From positions 744,001-808,000 of the forward strand of contig CATQHF010000001.1 in assembly GCA_958295865.1 (NCBI GenBank): DNA of 64,000 bases, read 5' to 3'. Position 1 is the stretch's first letter; every line of letters begins with the position of its first letter. Source of the DNA: an uncultured Dehalococcoidia bacterium. GTDB lineage: Bacteria; Chloroflexota; Dehalococcoidia; Lucifugimonadales; JADFKI01. This document shows, piece after piece, positions 8,773 to 17,049 of the stretch. Below the pieces are notes generated by a model, which did not search any database, was not told the DNA's origin, and saw only the letters and a program-made list of their open reading frames with translations. The position numbers and the translations under genes were made by a program.

Positions 8773-8994
8773 ATGCTCGCAAGGATTTGGCTTGAAAGGC
8801 GAGAGCAAATAAGATTTGAACGGGGATTTGAACGGGGATTAGAACAGGGAATAGAGCAAGGGATAAGGCTGGGGATAGAACAGACCCAGAAGAAGTGGGA
8901 GGCTTGGAATCGCCGCCGTCTGCTGGCGCTGGAGGAAGGGCGCGAGTTCGACGAGCCGCCGCCGCGCCCTGGTGACGAACAAGACGAAGGCTAA
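8773..8994 (+). pseudogene. partial copy of the membrane-protein tail
   Basis: An open frame of 73 codons that repeats only the C-terminal half of the gene before it: MLARIWLERREQIRFERG, a run of ERG/EQG units, KKWEAWNRRRLLALEEGREFDEPPPRP. The membrane segments are missing. It probably arose by local duplication of the tail and may be untranslated. A start at ATG 8773 lacks a clear ribosome-binding site. Confidence 0.55.
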
Positions 8995-9066
8995 TGCAGG
9001 TGGACAATCGGATGAAGGGCGCGATTGCGGCGCTGCTGCCGCTTTTGCTGCTTGGCGCTGTTGCGT
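8994..9066 (+). pseudogene. truncated 5' end of the cytochrome c gene
   Basis: From ATG 8994 this matches the first 24 codons of the cytochrome c lipoprotein gene that starts near 9559, including the signal peptide ([16 protein letters not shown]). It then runs into the copied end of leuC at 9067. The haem-binding site is absent. It is a remnant of the 828-base tandem duplication. Confidence 0.85.
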
Positions 9067-9142
9067 GCGGCGGCAATCGCCGGGCACTTCGTGGACATAC
9101 GGGAGTGGTAGCGGGCGCGTTCCAAGGGAGAGGTATGGATGA

Positions 9143-9559
9143 GTGAACCCCGGACGGCGTAACCCCATGTCGTCAAGGCATTTTCCGCGTCTGGAGATAG
9201 CCTACTCCTCGCTGTACCTGACTTTGCTGATTCCGGGCATAGTGTTTGTGGTATGGTATGAGTATGCGTACAGGGTTGGCGACAGCGCGGCCGAAACTGC
9301 GTATGCCATTCTTGTGGGCGTAGGGTATGTCGGAGTGGCGGACGCCGCGATTACCGTTGGCGTCATCGAAGGAGGTATTGCGATTATGGTGCTCGCAAGG
9401 ATTTGGCTTGAAAGGCGAGAGCAAATAATCTTTGAACAGGGAGTAGAACAGACCCAGAAGAAGTGGGAAGCTTGGAATAATCGCCGTCTGCTGGCGATAG
9501 AGGAAGGGCGCGAGTTCGACGAGCCGCCGCCGCGCCTCGATGAAATAAGACGAGGTTGA
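9143..9559 (+). CDS. membrane protein with repetitive charged tail, copy 2
   Basis: Second copy of the 8315 gene, with the same two membrane segments, IWLERREQ junction and EGREFDEPPPRL ending. The EQG-rich coiled part is shortened to EQGVEQTQKKWEAW and the C-terminus reads DEIRRG. At 138 aa it is intact. Near-identity of the N-terminal 100 residues to copy 1 implies a recent duplication. The stop overlaps the start region of the cytochrome c gene. Function unknown. Confidence 0.7.
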   Translation: MNPGRRNPMSSRHFPRLEIAYSSLYLTLLIPGIVFVVWYEYAYRVGDSAAETAYAILVGVGYVGVADAAITVGVIEGGIAIMVLARIWLERREQIIFEQGVEQTQKKWEAWNNRRLLAIEEGREFDEPPPRLDEIRRG

Positions 9560-9564
9560 TGCAA

Positions 9565-9918
9565 ATGGACAATCGGATGAAGGGCGCGATTGCGGCGCTG
9601 CTGCCGCTCTTGCTGCTTGGCGCTGTCGCGTGCGGCGGGCAGCAGGCTGACGGCGCGGCGCTATTCGCTGAAAACTGCGCCATCTGCCATGGCGCGCAGG
9701 CAGACGGTACGATGAGCGGGCCGCCACTCGTTCATAGGTTGTACGAACCGGGGCATCACTCCGACTTCGCGTTTCAAAATGCCGCGAAGAACGGCGTTGT
9801 CGCCCATCACTGGGACTTCGGCGACATGCCGCCCGTCCCCGGCGTCTCCGAGGATGAAGTGGCGGCGATTATCGCCTATATCAGGAATTTGCAGCGTGAG
9901 GGCGGCATTATTCGCTGA
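9565..9918 (+). CDS. class I cytochrome c lipoprotein
   Basis: A small exported haem protein. A lipoprotein signal peptide ends in a LGAVAC lipobox with Cys23. The CAICH haem-binding motif follows at residues 38-42, and a methionine in GDMPPVPG is a likely sixth ligand. A C-terminal [12 protein letters not shown] helix is typical of the fold. It probably shuttles electrons at the outer face of the membrane. Starts at TTG 9556, ATG 9559 and ATG 9565 are possible; I prefer 9565, about 9 nt from the GAGG site. It separates leuC from leuD, and a truncated copy lies upstream. Confidence 0.85.
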   Translation: MDNRMKGAIAALLPLLLLGAVACGGQQADGAALFAENCAICHGAQADGTMSGPPLVHRLYEPGHHSDFAFQNAAKNGVVAHHWDFGDMPPVPGVSEDEVAAIIAYIRNLQREGGIIR

Positions 9919-9950
9919 CTATGAAACCTAGAAAAAATGAGGTTAGCAAG

Positions 9951-10571
9951 ATGGAACCATTCGTAAAGCATGAAGGCATTGTCGCCCCGATCAACCGCGT
10001 CAATGTCGATACCGACCAGATTATCCCCAAGCAGTTTCTGAAGCGCATCGAGCGCACCGGCTTCGGGCAGTTCCTGTTCAACGACTGGCGCTTCAATGAG
10101 GACGGCTCGAACAAGCCCGACTTCATCCTGAACAAGCCGGGCTACGTGGGCGCGTCCATCTTGGTTGCGGGGCGCAACTTCGGCTCTGGCTCGTCTCGTG
10201 AGCATGCACCTTGGGCGCTGCAAGACTACGGCTTCCGCTGCATCATCGCGCCGAGTTTCGCCGACATATTCTTCAACAACTGCTTCCAGAACGGTGTGCT
10301 TCCCGTGGTTCTGCCGGAGGATGTCGTGGAGCGCATCCTGGAAAAGGCAGAGGCGTCGCCCGGCTATTCCCTAAGCATTGACTTGGATGGGCAGCGAGTT
10401 TGGGACTCTGATGAGGAGATCTCGGCGTCGTTCGACATCGAGGCGTTCCGGCGCTACCTGCTGCTCAACGGGCTGGACGACATCGGTCTCACGCTGGAGC
10501 AGGAGGACGCCATCGCCACCTTCGAGTCGAGCCGCAGCCCGCATGGTGGCACGCTCACGGTCGGGCGTTAG
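9951..10571 (+). CDS. leuD: 3-isopropylmalate dehydratase small subunit
   Basis: Swivel-domain subunit that completes the LeuC active site. Family signatures are present: [24 protein letters not shown] near the start and the [17 protein letters not shown] motif. The frame extends upstream to 9921, but ATG 9951 has a GAGG site 8 nt away and gives the normal N-terminus MEPFVKHEG and 206 aa. It converges with accDA, whose stop is only 13 bases away. Confidence 0.95.
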   Translation: MEPFVKHEGIVAPINRVNVDTDQIIPKQFLKRIERTGFGQFLFNDWRFNEDGSNKPDFILNKPGYVGASILVAGRNFGSGSSREHAPWALQDYGFRCIIAPSFADIFFNNCFQNGVLPVVLPEDVVERILEKAEASPGYSLSIDLDGQRVWDSDEEISASFDIEAFRRYLLLNGLDDIGLTLEQEDAIATFESSRSPHGGTLTVGR

Positions 10572-10584
10572 CGCACCGCCGCGC

Positions 10585-12381
10585 TCAGTCGAACATCGCC
10601 GCGGCTTGCGGCGGTTCGCCTTGCTCATCCGGCTTGCGGCGCGCGATGCGGCGGACTCCGGTGGATACGAAGCCTTGCAGCGCGCTCGCCTCTCTGTTGA
10701 TGGCGGCGCGGAAGTGTGAGCTATACTCGCCCATATTGCGAAACTTCTTGTAGCGCTCTTTGAGCAGATTGCGGCTGTGCTTGGCTTGCAGTTCGGAAAG
10801 CTCTTGCAGCAGCACCCGCCTTAGCTGGCGCGCCGCCTCGTCGGGATCGGTGTGCGCGCCGCCGGGCGGCTCCTGCACCAGCAGGTCGACGATGCCGTAC
10901 TCACGGCAGTCGTGCGCCGTCAGCTTCAGCGATTCAGCCACCTCGTCGGCGCGTCCTTCGTCCTGATAGATGAGTTCGGCAGCGCCCTCAGGGGAGATTG
11001 TGGAGTAGATGGCGTTCTCCATCATAAGCACCCTGTCCGCTACGCCGAACGCGAGCGCCGCTTCGCTGCCGCCCTCGCCAATGACGACGCTAATGGTGGG
11101 TATCTTGACGCCGCTCAGATTGGCGATGGTGGTTGCTATGGCGCTGCCCAGCCCGTGCTCTTCAGCCTCCAGGCTGACATCTGGGCCTGTGGAGTCGAGC
11201 AGCGTTATGATTGGCAGCCCGAACTTGTGCGCCATGTCGAAGGCGCGCTGCGCCTTGCGGAAGCCCCCGGGCGATATGCCCCTGCCGGAGCCTCTGCGTC
11301 GTTCCTGCCCCACCGCCATCACCGTTTGCCCGCCCAGATGACTGAATCCGCATATCACCGCGTCGTCGTCCGCGCTGGCGCGGTCGCCGTGAATTTCCAC
11401 GAAGTTGCCGAACATGCTGCGGATGTAGTCTGCCGAAGTAGGCCTGTCCTGGTGGCGCGCGAGCTGCACATAGTCCCAAGCGTCCGTCTGCTGCGGCTCT
11501 AACACCTGCCTGTTGCTCTTGTCGCGCGAAGTCAGCTGATACTGTTGTCCCAGCAAGTCGAGGATGACCGCGAGCAGCGTGCGAAGCTTGGAGCGGTCGA
11601 CGATGCCGTCGAGCAAGCCGTTCCGCATGTGCGCCTCGGCGGTCTGCGAACTGCTTGGCAGCGGCTCATCGGCGGCTTCCTGGAGTGCGCGCACCGGCGA
11701 AAACCCGACTATCGCCTCAGGCTCGGCGACGATGATGTCGGCGAGGCTTGCGAAGCTGGCATAGGTCTGGCCTGTAGCGGGGTTGGCAAGCACGACGATG
11801 AACGGCAGCCCGCTGTTGGCAAGCTGCACGGCGGCGATGGATGTCTTCGCCATCTGCATCAGGGACAGCACGCCTTCTTGGAAGCGCGCGCCGCCGCTTG
11901 TGATGACGGCAATGACCGGCAGCTTGCGCTTTGCCGCCTGTTCCAGCGCCAGCGCTATCTTCTCGCCGACGACGCAGCCCATCGTGCCGCCCATAAAGCC
12001 AAAGTCGAGCGCAATCAGCATCAGCGGGCTGCCGCCTATGGAGCATCTGCCGGTTACGACGGCTTCGGTCAGCCCGGTGCGGCGCTGGTCGCTGAATATG
12101 CGCTGCTTGTACGAGCCTCTCGACGAGAACGACAGCGGGTCTAGCGATGTAACGGAGCGGTTAATCTCGCGGAAGCTCTCGCTGTCAGCCAGCGAGTTGA
12201 TGCGCTCGCGCGCGGTCATGGTGTAGTGAAAGCGGCAGATTGGGCAGACGCGCAGGCTGGCGTACAGGTCGGAGAACGCCATGCTCTGGCTGCACACCAG
12301 ACATATCTCGCGCGCGAGTGGTTCTGTCTCCCCGTTGCGGCTGCCAATCACGGAACTTACGATGCCGGCGATGTTATGCAT
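10585..12381 (-). CDS. accDA: fused acetyl-CoA carboxylase carboxyltransferase beta-alpha
   Basis: One 598-aa chain joins the AccD-like half (about 1-275) to the AccA-like half (about 290-598), normally separate subunits. It transfers carboxyl groups from biotin to acetyl-CoA, giving malonyl-CoA for lipid synthesis. The AccD zinc ribbon is intact (Cys27, Cys30, Cys46, Cys49). The oxyanion-hole glycines of both halves can be seen (ITSGGARFQEGV; ISVVIGEGGSEAALAF). ATG 12381 has a GGGAG site 8 nt upstream. The biotin carboxylase and carrier for this enzyme are not adjacent; a second, different carboxylase lies at 28.5-31.8 kb. Confidence 0.94.
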   Translation of the reverse strand: MHNIAGIVSSVIGSRNGETEPLAREICLVCSQSMAFSDLYASLRVCPICRFHYTMTARERINSLADSESFREINRSVTSLDPLSFSSRGSYKQRIFSDQRRTGLTEAVVTGRCSIGGSPLMLIALDFGFMGGTMGCVVGEKIALALEQAAKRKLPVIAVITSGGARFQEGVLSLMQMAKTSIAAVQLANSGLPFIVVLANPATGQTYASFASLADIIVAEPEAIVGFSPVRALQEAADEPLPSSSQTAEAHMRNGLLDGIVDRSKLRTLLAVILDLLGQQYQLTSRDKSNRQVLEPQQTDAWDYVQLARHQDRPTSADYIRSMFGNFVEIHGDRASADDDAVICGFSHLGGQTVMAVGQERRRGSGRGISPGGFRKAQRAFDMAHKFGLPIITLLDSTGPDVSLEAEEHGLGSAIATTIANLSGVKIPTISVVIGEGGSEAALAFGVADRVLMMENAIYSTISPEGAAELIYQDEGRADEVAESLKLTAHDCREYGIVDLLVQEPPGGAHTDPDEAARQLRRVLLQELSELQAKHSRNLLKERYKKFRNMGEYSSHFRAAINREASALQGFVSTGVRRIARRKPDEQGEPPQAAAMFD

Positions 12382-12408
12382 GGGACACGCTCCCGCCGGA
12401 GCCGATTT

Positions 12409-12469
12409 CTCCCGTTCGTCCTGAGCATGTCGAAGGGTGGTTCGACATGCTCACCGCGAACGGGCTATC
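12409..12469. repeat. inverted repeat (CCCGTTCG...CGAACGGG)
   Basis: A long imperfect palindrome with inner arms GAGCATGTCGAA and TTCGACATGCTC, flanked by CCCGTTCG and CGAACGGG. Related pieces lie near 40508-40545, 40866-40900 and 59660-59690. It sits between ftsK and accDA and could fold in either transcript. There is no T run. Confidence 0.65.
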
Positions 12470-12523
12470 GGCAGTCGGCTATATCCGAAAGAACCTGAGG
12501 TTCAGGTGGGGATGCTGGTCATC

Positions 12524-15202
12524 CTATGCACTCATTATAACATCCCTTGACTTGGCGCCGTCACTCGCGCTTACGATTCCGTTCTCTTCGAGCTCATCCA
12601 TGAGGCGCGCGGCGCGGGGATAGCCGATGCGGAGGCGTCGTTGCAGCAGCGATGTGGAGAGCTTCTTCTGCGTGTACGCGAGCTCGACCGCCTTGTCGAA
12701 GAGCGCATCGGTGGCCGGCGCGGCATTGCTGTTGTCATCGTCGGCGTCGTCATCCGATACGGGGCGCAGGTTGACCGTCGGCAGCCATGCGCGCGGCGTC
12801 GTCTGCCAGAAGTCTATGAGCCTGTCTATCTCAGTGTCGGAGATGAACGCCCCCTGCGCGCGCATAGGTCTCGCGGCGTCGCGCGGCAGGTAGAGCATAT
12901 CGCCCTTGCCGAGCAGTTTCTCCGCGCCGTTGGTATCCAAGATGGTGCGCGAGTCTATGTGCGATGTAACGCCGAAGCTGATGCGGCTTGGGAAGTTCGC
13001 CTTGATGAGGCCCGTAACCACATCTACGGACGGGCGCTGCGTGGCAAGCACAAGGTGGATGCCGGTTGCGCGCCCGAGCTGAGCCAGACGGCATAGCGAC
13101 TGCTCTATATCGAAGGCGGCGGTCATCATAAGATCCGCAAGCTCATCTACGATTACCAGCAGGAAGGGCATCTGCTCATTGGGCTTGCGCTTGTTGTACG
13201 CCTCGATGTTTCTGACGCCAAGCTCCTCCATCTGGCGGTAGCGGCTCATCATCTCGTTGATGACGCCCTTGAGCATGCCAACGACCTCGTCCACTTCCAC
13301 GATGACCGGGCAGAGCAGGTGCGGGATGCCGTTGTACGGCGTGAGTTCTACGCGCTTGGGATCGACAAGAAGCATACGCATCTCTGAGGGTGAGCGTTCC
13401 ATTAGCAGCCCCGCCACGATAGCGTTCAGGGCGACGGACTTGCCGGAGCCGGTCGCGCCCGCTATGAGCAGGTGCGGCATCTTGGCGAGATCGAGCGCGA
13501 TATTTTCGCCGCCGGTGCCCTTGCCCAGCGCCACCGGCAGATCGGACTCTGCCTTCATCTGCTTGTATTCGGCGCTCTCCATGATGGAGCGCAGCGTTAC
13601 CGGCGCGGGTTCTTGATTGGGTATCTCGATGCCCACTTGCGCCTTGCCCATTACGGGCGTCTCCATTCGCAGGTTGGGCGTCTTGAGCGCAAGCGACAGG
13701 TCTTTCTCACGCTGGAAGATGCTGTCCACCTTGACGCGCGTCTTCTGCTCTTGCCGCGTGGTTATCTGCTTGCCCTTCTCGTCCAGAATGGGATTGCCGA
13801 GTTCGTCTTCCATCTTGACCTGCTTGTAGCGGCGAATCCATCCCGGTATCAGCCCGTACATGGTGACGGTGGGCCCGTACTTGATGTTGCCGATTTCCAC
13901 TTCGATGCCATAGTCGGCGAGCGTCTGCCGTATGGTCTCGGCGGTCTCTCGAATCTGATCCTCAGGGATGCCCCTGTCCTGCACGCCCTCCAGCATCTGA
14001 ATGGACGGCGTCGCCCACTTGTCGCGCCGTCTGCCGAGCAGCGTCTTCAAGCCGGATAGCCCGGATTCCTTATCCTGCTGGACGGGCGGAGCGGCTGCGG
14101 CGGCATCCATCACATCCGCCACATCGACGCCGTCAGAGGCGTGGTAGTCGTCATCATCGTCGAAGGGCGGTTCGTCATCGAAGTCCTTGTACCCGTTGGC
14201 GGTTACGGACTCATGAGCGCCGTAGTCGTCTGGGAGTTCGTACTCCATGCCAAGATTGTCCGCGCCAATATCGGCCGGTTCGGCGACGGCAGACATCGTT
14301 CCGTTGGCTGAGTGGGAATACCCGAAATCGTAATCCGTGTTGGCTTGCATATCGTCTTCCTCCGATTGTTGTGTCTGGGCGACGGCTGTGTCCGTTATCG
14401 TCGCCGTGGGCGAGGCGCGCTCAAGCGCCGGCTCGCTCATCGTGGAGTCTATCGTGAACGGCGCGATGGCTCTGGCGAATGCCGATTCTTGGCGCTCGGA
14501 GTAGCCGTTTGCGTCCGTCAGCCCGGAGCGTTGCCCCGTCGGGTCGTAGTCGGTCGCAGCGCTGTCATACGCGGCGAGTGGGGCGTCCGGCTCTTGCTCC
14601 GGCTCGCGTGGCTTGCGCTTGAACAGACCGCCGATGGCGCTGGCGGCGAGCACCAATCCTACATACAGGTACATCAGCAGCCTGCCGACGGTCATTGCGA
14701 AGAGAGCGACGAATACGGGTGAGATGATGGCGATGGCGATTACCGCCAGCGCGCCAAGCCGAAGCGCCTGCTGCCAGAGCGCGCCGCCTGCGATGGTTTC
14801 GCCGACCCTGCCGCCCAGAGACACATAGCCGTTAAGCGTGAACCATGCCAGCGCGCCATCCATCGGCTTGAACAGAGCGAGCGCGCCGAATACCAGCGCA
14901 ACGAGCGGTATGGAGGCTATCCACAGCCGATAATGGCGGAACAGGCTCGGCTTGAGAAGCAGGACGCCTAGAAGCGCGCCCAGCCACAGCACAAGTGGAG
15001 CGATGCCTATCCCCAACCATAGTGCGATGCCTTCCTGCGCCGTCCAAAAAGCATCTGCTATGGCTTCCCTGAACCAGTAGATTGTTACGCCGACGGCTAC
15101 AACCGGAATCGCAAGGAGCTCATACCAAGTAATCTTGGAGAAGATGCCCTTATTGGGGGAGTCGCTTGCCGTCTTGGGCGATGCCGAAGTGTCGCTTGCC
15201 AT
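12524..15202 (-). CDS. ftsK: DNA translocase FtsK/SpoIIIE
   Basis: Septal DNA pump that clears and aligns chromosome termini at division. The N-terminal part holds several membrane segments (about residues 20-200). An acidic, low-complexity linker of about 200 residues follows, then the FtsK alpha/beta motor with Walker A GATGSGKS near residue 582 and Walker B LLVIVDELADLM. A C-terminal gamma winged helix (LLQRRLRIGYPRAARLMDELEENG) recognises polar DNA motifs in this family. The frame opens at GTG 15232, but ATG 15202 follows a purine-rich AGGCGAGGG stretch and is preferred (892 aa). It lies between RNase J and accDA. Confidence 0.94.
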   Translation of the reverse strand: MASDTSASPKTASDSPNKGIFSKITWYELLAIPVVAVGVTIYWFREAIADAFWTAQEGIALWLGIGIAPLVLWLGALLGVLLLKPSLFRHYRLWIASIPLVALVFGALALFKPMDGALAWFTLNGYVSLGGRVGETIAGGALWQQALRLGALAVIAIAIISPVFVALFAMTVGRLLMYLYVGLVLAASAIGGLFKRKPREPEQEPDAPLAAYDSAATDYDPTGQRSGLTDANGYSERQESAFARAIAPFTIDSTMSEPALERASPTATITDTAVAQTQQSEEDDMQANTDYDFGYSHSANGTMSAVAEPADIGADNLGMEYELPDDYGAHESVTANGYKDFDDEPPFDDDDDYHASDGVDVADVMDAAAAAPPVQQDKESGLSGLKTLLGRRRDKWATPSIQMLEGVQDRGIPEDQIRETAETIRQTLADYGIEVEIGNIKYGPTVTMYGLIPGWIRRYKQVKMEDELGNPILDEKGKQITTRQEQKTRVKVDSIFQREKDLSLALKTPNLRMETPVMGKAQVGIEIPNQEPAPVTLRSIMESAEYKQMKAESDLPVALGKGTGGENIALDLAKMPHLLIAGATGSGKSVALNAIVAGLLMERSPSEMRMLLVDPKRVELTPYNGIPHLLCPVIVEVDEVVGMLKGVINEMMSRYRQMEELGVRNIEAYNKRKPNEQMPFLLVIVDELADLMMTAAFDIEQSLCRLAQLGRATGIHLVLATQRPSVDVVTGLIKANFPSRISFGVTSHIDSRTILDTNGAEKLLGKGDMLYLPRDAARPMRAQGAFISDTEIDRLIDFWQTTPRAWLPTVNLRPVSDDDADDDNSNAAPATDALFDKAVELAYTQKKLSTSLLQRRLRIGYPRAARLMDELEENGIVSASDGAKSRDVIMSA

Positions 15203-15290
15203 ATATGCCTGCCCTCGCCTGATGAAAACCACGAATGAGATTCATAAGGGCAGGTCGGGCGTCAACTCCGACTTGCGGATGCTGGTTGCC

Positions 15291-16958
15291 CTAGACTTGT
15301 TCGATGACCGTGAGAACCGTAGGCCGCCTGCCGGTCTCTTTGTGCAGAAACTTGGATATGGAGTCCCTGACCCTAGCCCTTACCGCTTCTAATCGTAGGG
15401 TGGCAGCGCCCTCTTCTTCTAGTATAGTTAGAACCTTTTTTGATGTTTTTTCAAAAAGTTCTTGGGATTCGTCCAATTCCACAAAGCCGTAGGATACGAT
15501 TTCGGGCGCAATGAGGGCGTCCCCCGTGCTTTCGCTGAGGGTTGCGGCGATGACGACCACGCCTTGGCGCGCGAGCCGCCTGCGCTCGGCGAATACGCTG
15601 CTGTCCATGTCCCACAGCGTCCTGCCGTCAACGAAGATATGCCCCGCCGTGACCTTGTCCACGACGCCGGCGTATTCGGCGCTGATTTCCAGCACATCGC
15701 CGTCCTCGAGCACAAAGGTGTTCTCTTTGGGCATGCCCATGGACTGGGCAAGCGCGGCGTGCGCTACCAGATGGCGGCGCTCGCCGTGAATCGGCACGAA
15801 GAAGCGCGGGTTGACTAGGCTTATCATCGTCTTCAGCTCTTCCTGGCTGGCGTGTCCATGCACATGCACCGTGGCGATGCGGCTATAAATGACATTCGCG
15901 CCTTGTCGGAACAGGTTGTCTATCGTCTTGGCGACGACCTTTTCATTGCCGGGGATTGGCGACGCCGATATGACCACGGTATCGCCGGGCGCGACCTCGA
16001 CATCACGATGCGCGCCGTTGGCGATACGCACCAGCGCCGATGTCGGCTCGCCTTGGCTGCCCGTCGCCATTATTATCACGCGCTCGTGAGGGAGGCGGCG
16101 CGCCTCGTTCATGGAGACTATCGTATTGGGCGGCGCTTTGAGGTAGCCCATTTTGGTCGCCATCTTGACATTGTTGCTCATGCTGCGACCGACGACCGTA
16201 ACCTTGCGGTCGTGTCTTACGGCAGCGTCTATGACCTGCTGCATGCGCGATATGAGCGAGGCGAAGGTTGCGACCATGACCCTGCCGGGCGCGTCGGCGA
16301 TAACCCGATCCAGCGTCTCGCCTACGACTTGTTCGGACTCGGTGTAGCCCTTCATCTCGGCATAGGTGGAGTCTGAGCACAGCAGCAGCGCGCCATCGTC
16401 CGCCAGCCTTGCGATTGCGGCAAGATCCATGGAGTGACCGTCGGCGGGCGTGTGGTCAATCTTGAAGTCGCCCGTGTGTATGACCGTTCCGATGGGCGTG
16501 GTTACGGCGATGCCCATGGCGTCGGGGATGGAGTGGCAGACGCGGAAGAACTCGATGCGGAAGCAGCCTAGTCTGAAAGGCGCGTGCGGCTCCACCACAT
16601 TCAGGCGGGCGTCTCTGAGTAGTCCGCGCTCGCGCAGCTTGACGGAGATAAGCCCGTGCGCCAGCCGTGAGGCGTACACAGGCACGCCGAGCTCGGGCAG
16701 CACGAACGGCAGCGCGCCGATGTGGTCCTCATGTCCGTGCGTGATGAGGATGGCGCGCAACCTGTCCCTGTTCTCCACGAGATAGGTGATGTCGGGAATG
16801 CCGAGGTCGACGCCGGGCATATCCTCTTCAGGGAACAGCAGTCCCGCGTCGATGACGACGATGTCCTCGCCGAACTCCAGCGCCATCATATTCTGGCCGA
16901 TTTCGCCCAGACCGCCTAATGGTATAACTCGCAGCGTCGAGTTAGAAAACTGTGTGAT
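15291..16958 (-). CDS. rnj: ribonuclease J, non-canonical start
   Basis: Metallo-beta-lactamase/beta-CASP RNase with 5'-3' exonuclease and endonuclease activity in mRNA decay and rRNA maturation. The zinc motif HGHEDHIG, the HSIPDAMGI loop, HTGDFKID, beta-CASP motifs and the C-terminal dimerisation domain ending GRRPTVLTVIEQV are all present. The first ATG (16889) would remove the conserved LRVIPLGGLGEIGQN strand, which is clearly encoded upstream. Between that strand and an in-frame stop (16974-16976) there is no ATG, GTG or TTG. AGGA is followed by ATA ATC ATC, and starting at the second ATC gives 555 aa, the family length. The initiator is inferred. Confidence 0.92.
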   Translation of the reverse strand: MTQFSNSTLRVIPLGGLGEIGQNMMALEFGEDIVVIDAGLLFPEEDMPGVDLGIPDITYLVENRDRLRAILITHGHEDHIGALPFVLPELGVPVYASRLAHGLISVKLRERGLLRDARLNVVEPHAPFRLGCFRIEFFRVCHSIPDAMGIAVTTPIGTVIHTGDFKIDHTPADGHSMDLAAIARLADDGALLLCSDSTYAEMKGYTESEQVVGETLDRVIADAPGRVMVATFASLISRMQQVIDAAVRHDRKVTVVGRSMSNNVKMATKMGYLKAPPNTIVSMNEARRLPHERVIIMATGSQGEPTSALVRIANGAHRDVEVAPGDTVVISASPIPGNEKVVAKTIDNLFRQGANVIYSRIATVHVHGHASQEELKTMISLVNPRFFVPIHGERRHLVAHAALAQSMGMPKENTFVLEDGDVLEISAEYAGVVDKVTAGHIFVDGRTLWDMDSSVFAERRRLARQGVVVIAATLSESTGDALIAPEIVSYGFVELDESQELFEKTSKKVLTILEEEGAATLRLEAVRARVRDSISKFLHKETGRRPTVLTVIEQV

Positions 16959-16994
16959 GATTATTCCTGCTTTTCATTGGATTTGTTCAATTTG

Positions 16995-17023
16995 ATTATA
17001 TCTTATTTGCGCGCTCATTGCAG
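16995..17023 (-). promoter_or_regulatory. probable sigma-70 promoter for rnj
   Basis: On the minus strand a perfect TATAAT (16995-17000) lies 17 bases after CTGCAA (17018-17023). It is in an AT-rich patch about 35 bases before the proposed RNase J start. The -35 match is weak (3 of 6). Confidence 0.55.
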
Positions 17024-17049
17024 GGCGGCATAGCTGAACCGGGCAACGG

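Larger units (their letters stand above)
8239..9570. repeat. tandem duplication of the leuC-cytochrome c interval (828-bp unit)
   Basis: Sequence from 8239 (last 15 codons of leuC) recurs from 9067 with a constant 828-base offset, through the intergenic leader and most of the membrane-protein gene. The left unit ends in a truncated start of the cytochrome c gene (8994-9066) that runs directly into the copied leuC tail. The junction is at a shared GTGCGGCGG-like stretch. The right unit has since lost about 270 bases of coiled-coil coding sequence. This is the expected product of one tandem duplication followed by deletion. Confidence 0.9.

Noticed and set aside
8773..8994. The 8773 frame as an independent gene.
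   Set aside because: It only repeats the C-terminal half of its neighbour and lacks the membrane part; kept as a partial copy.
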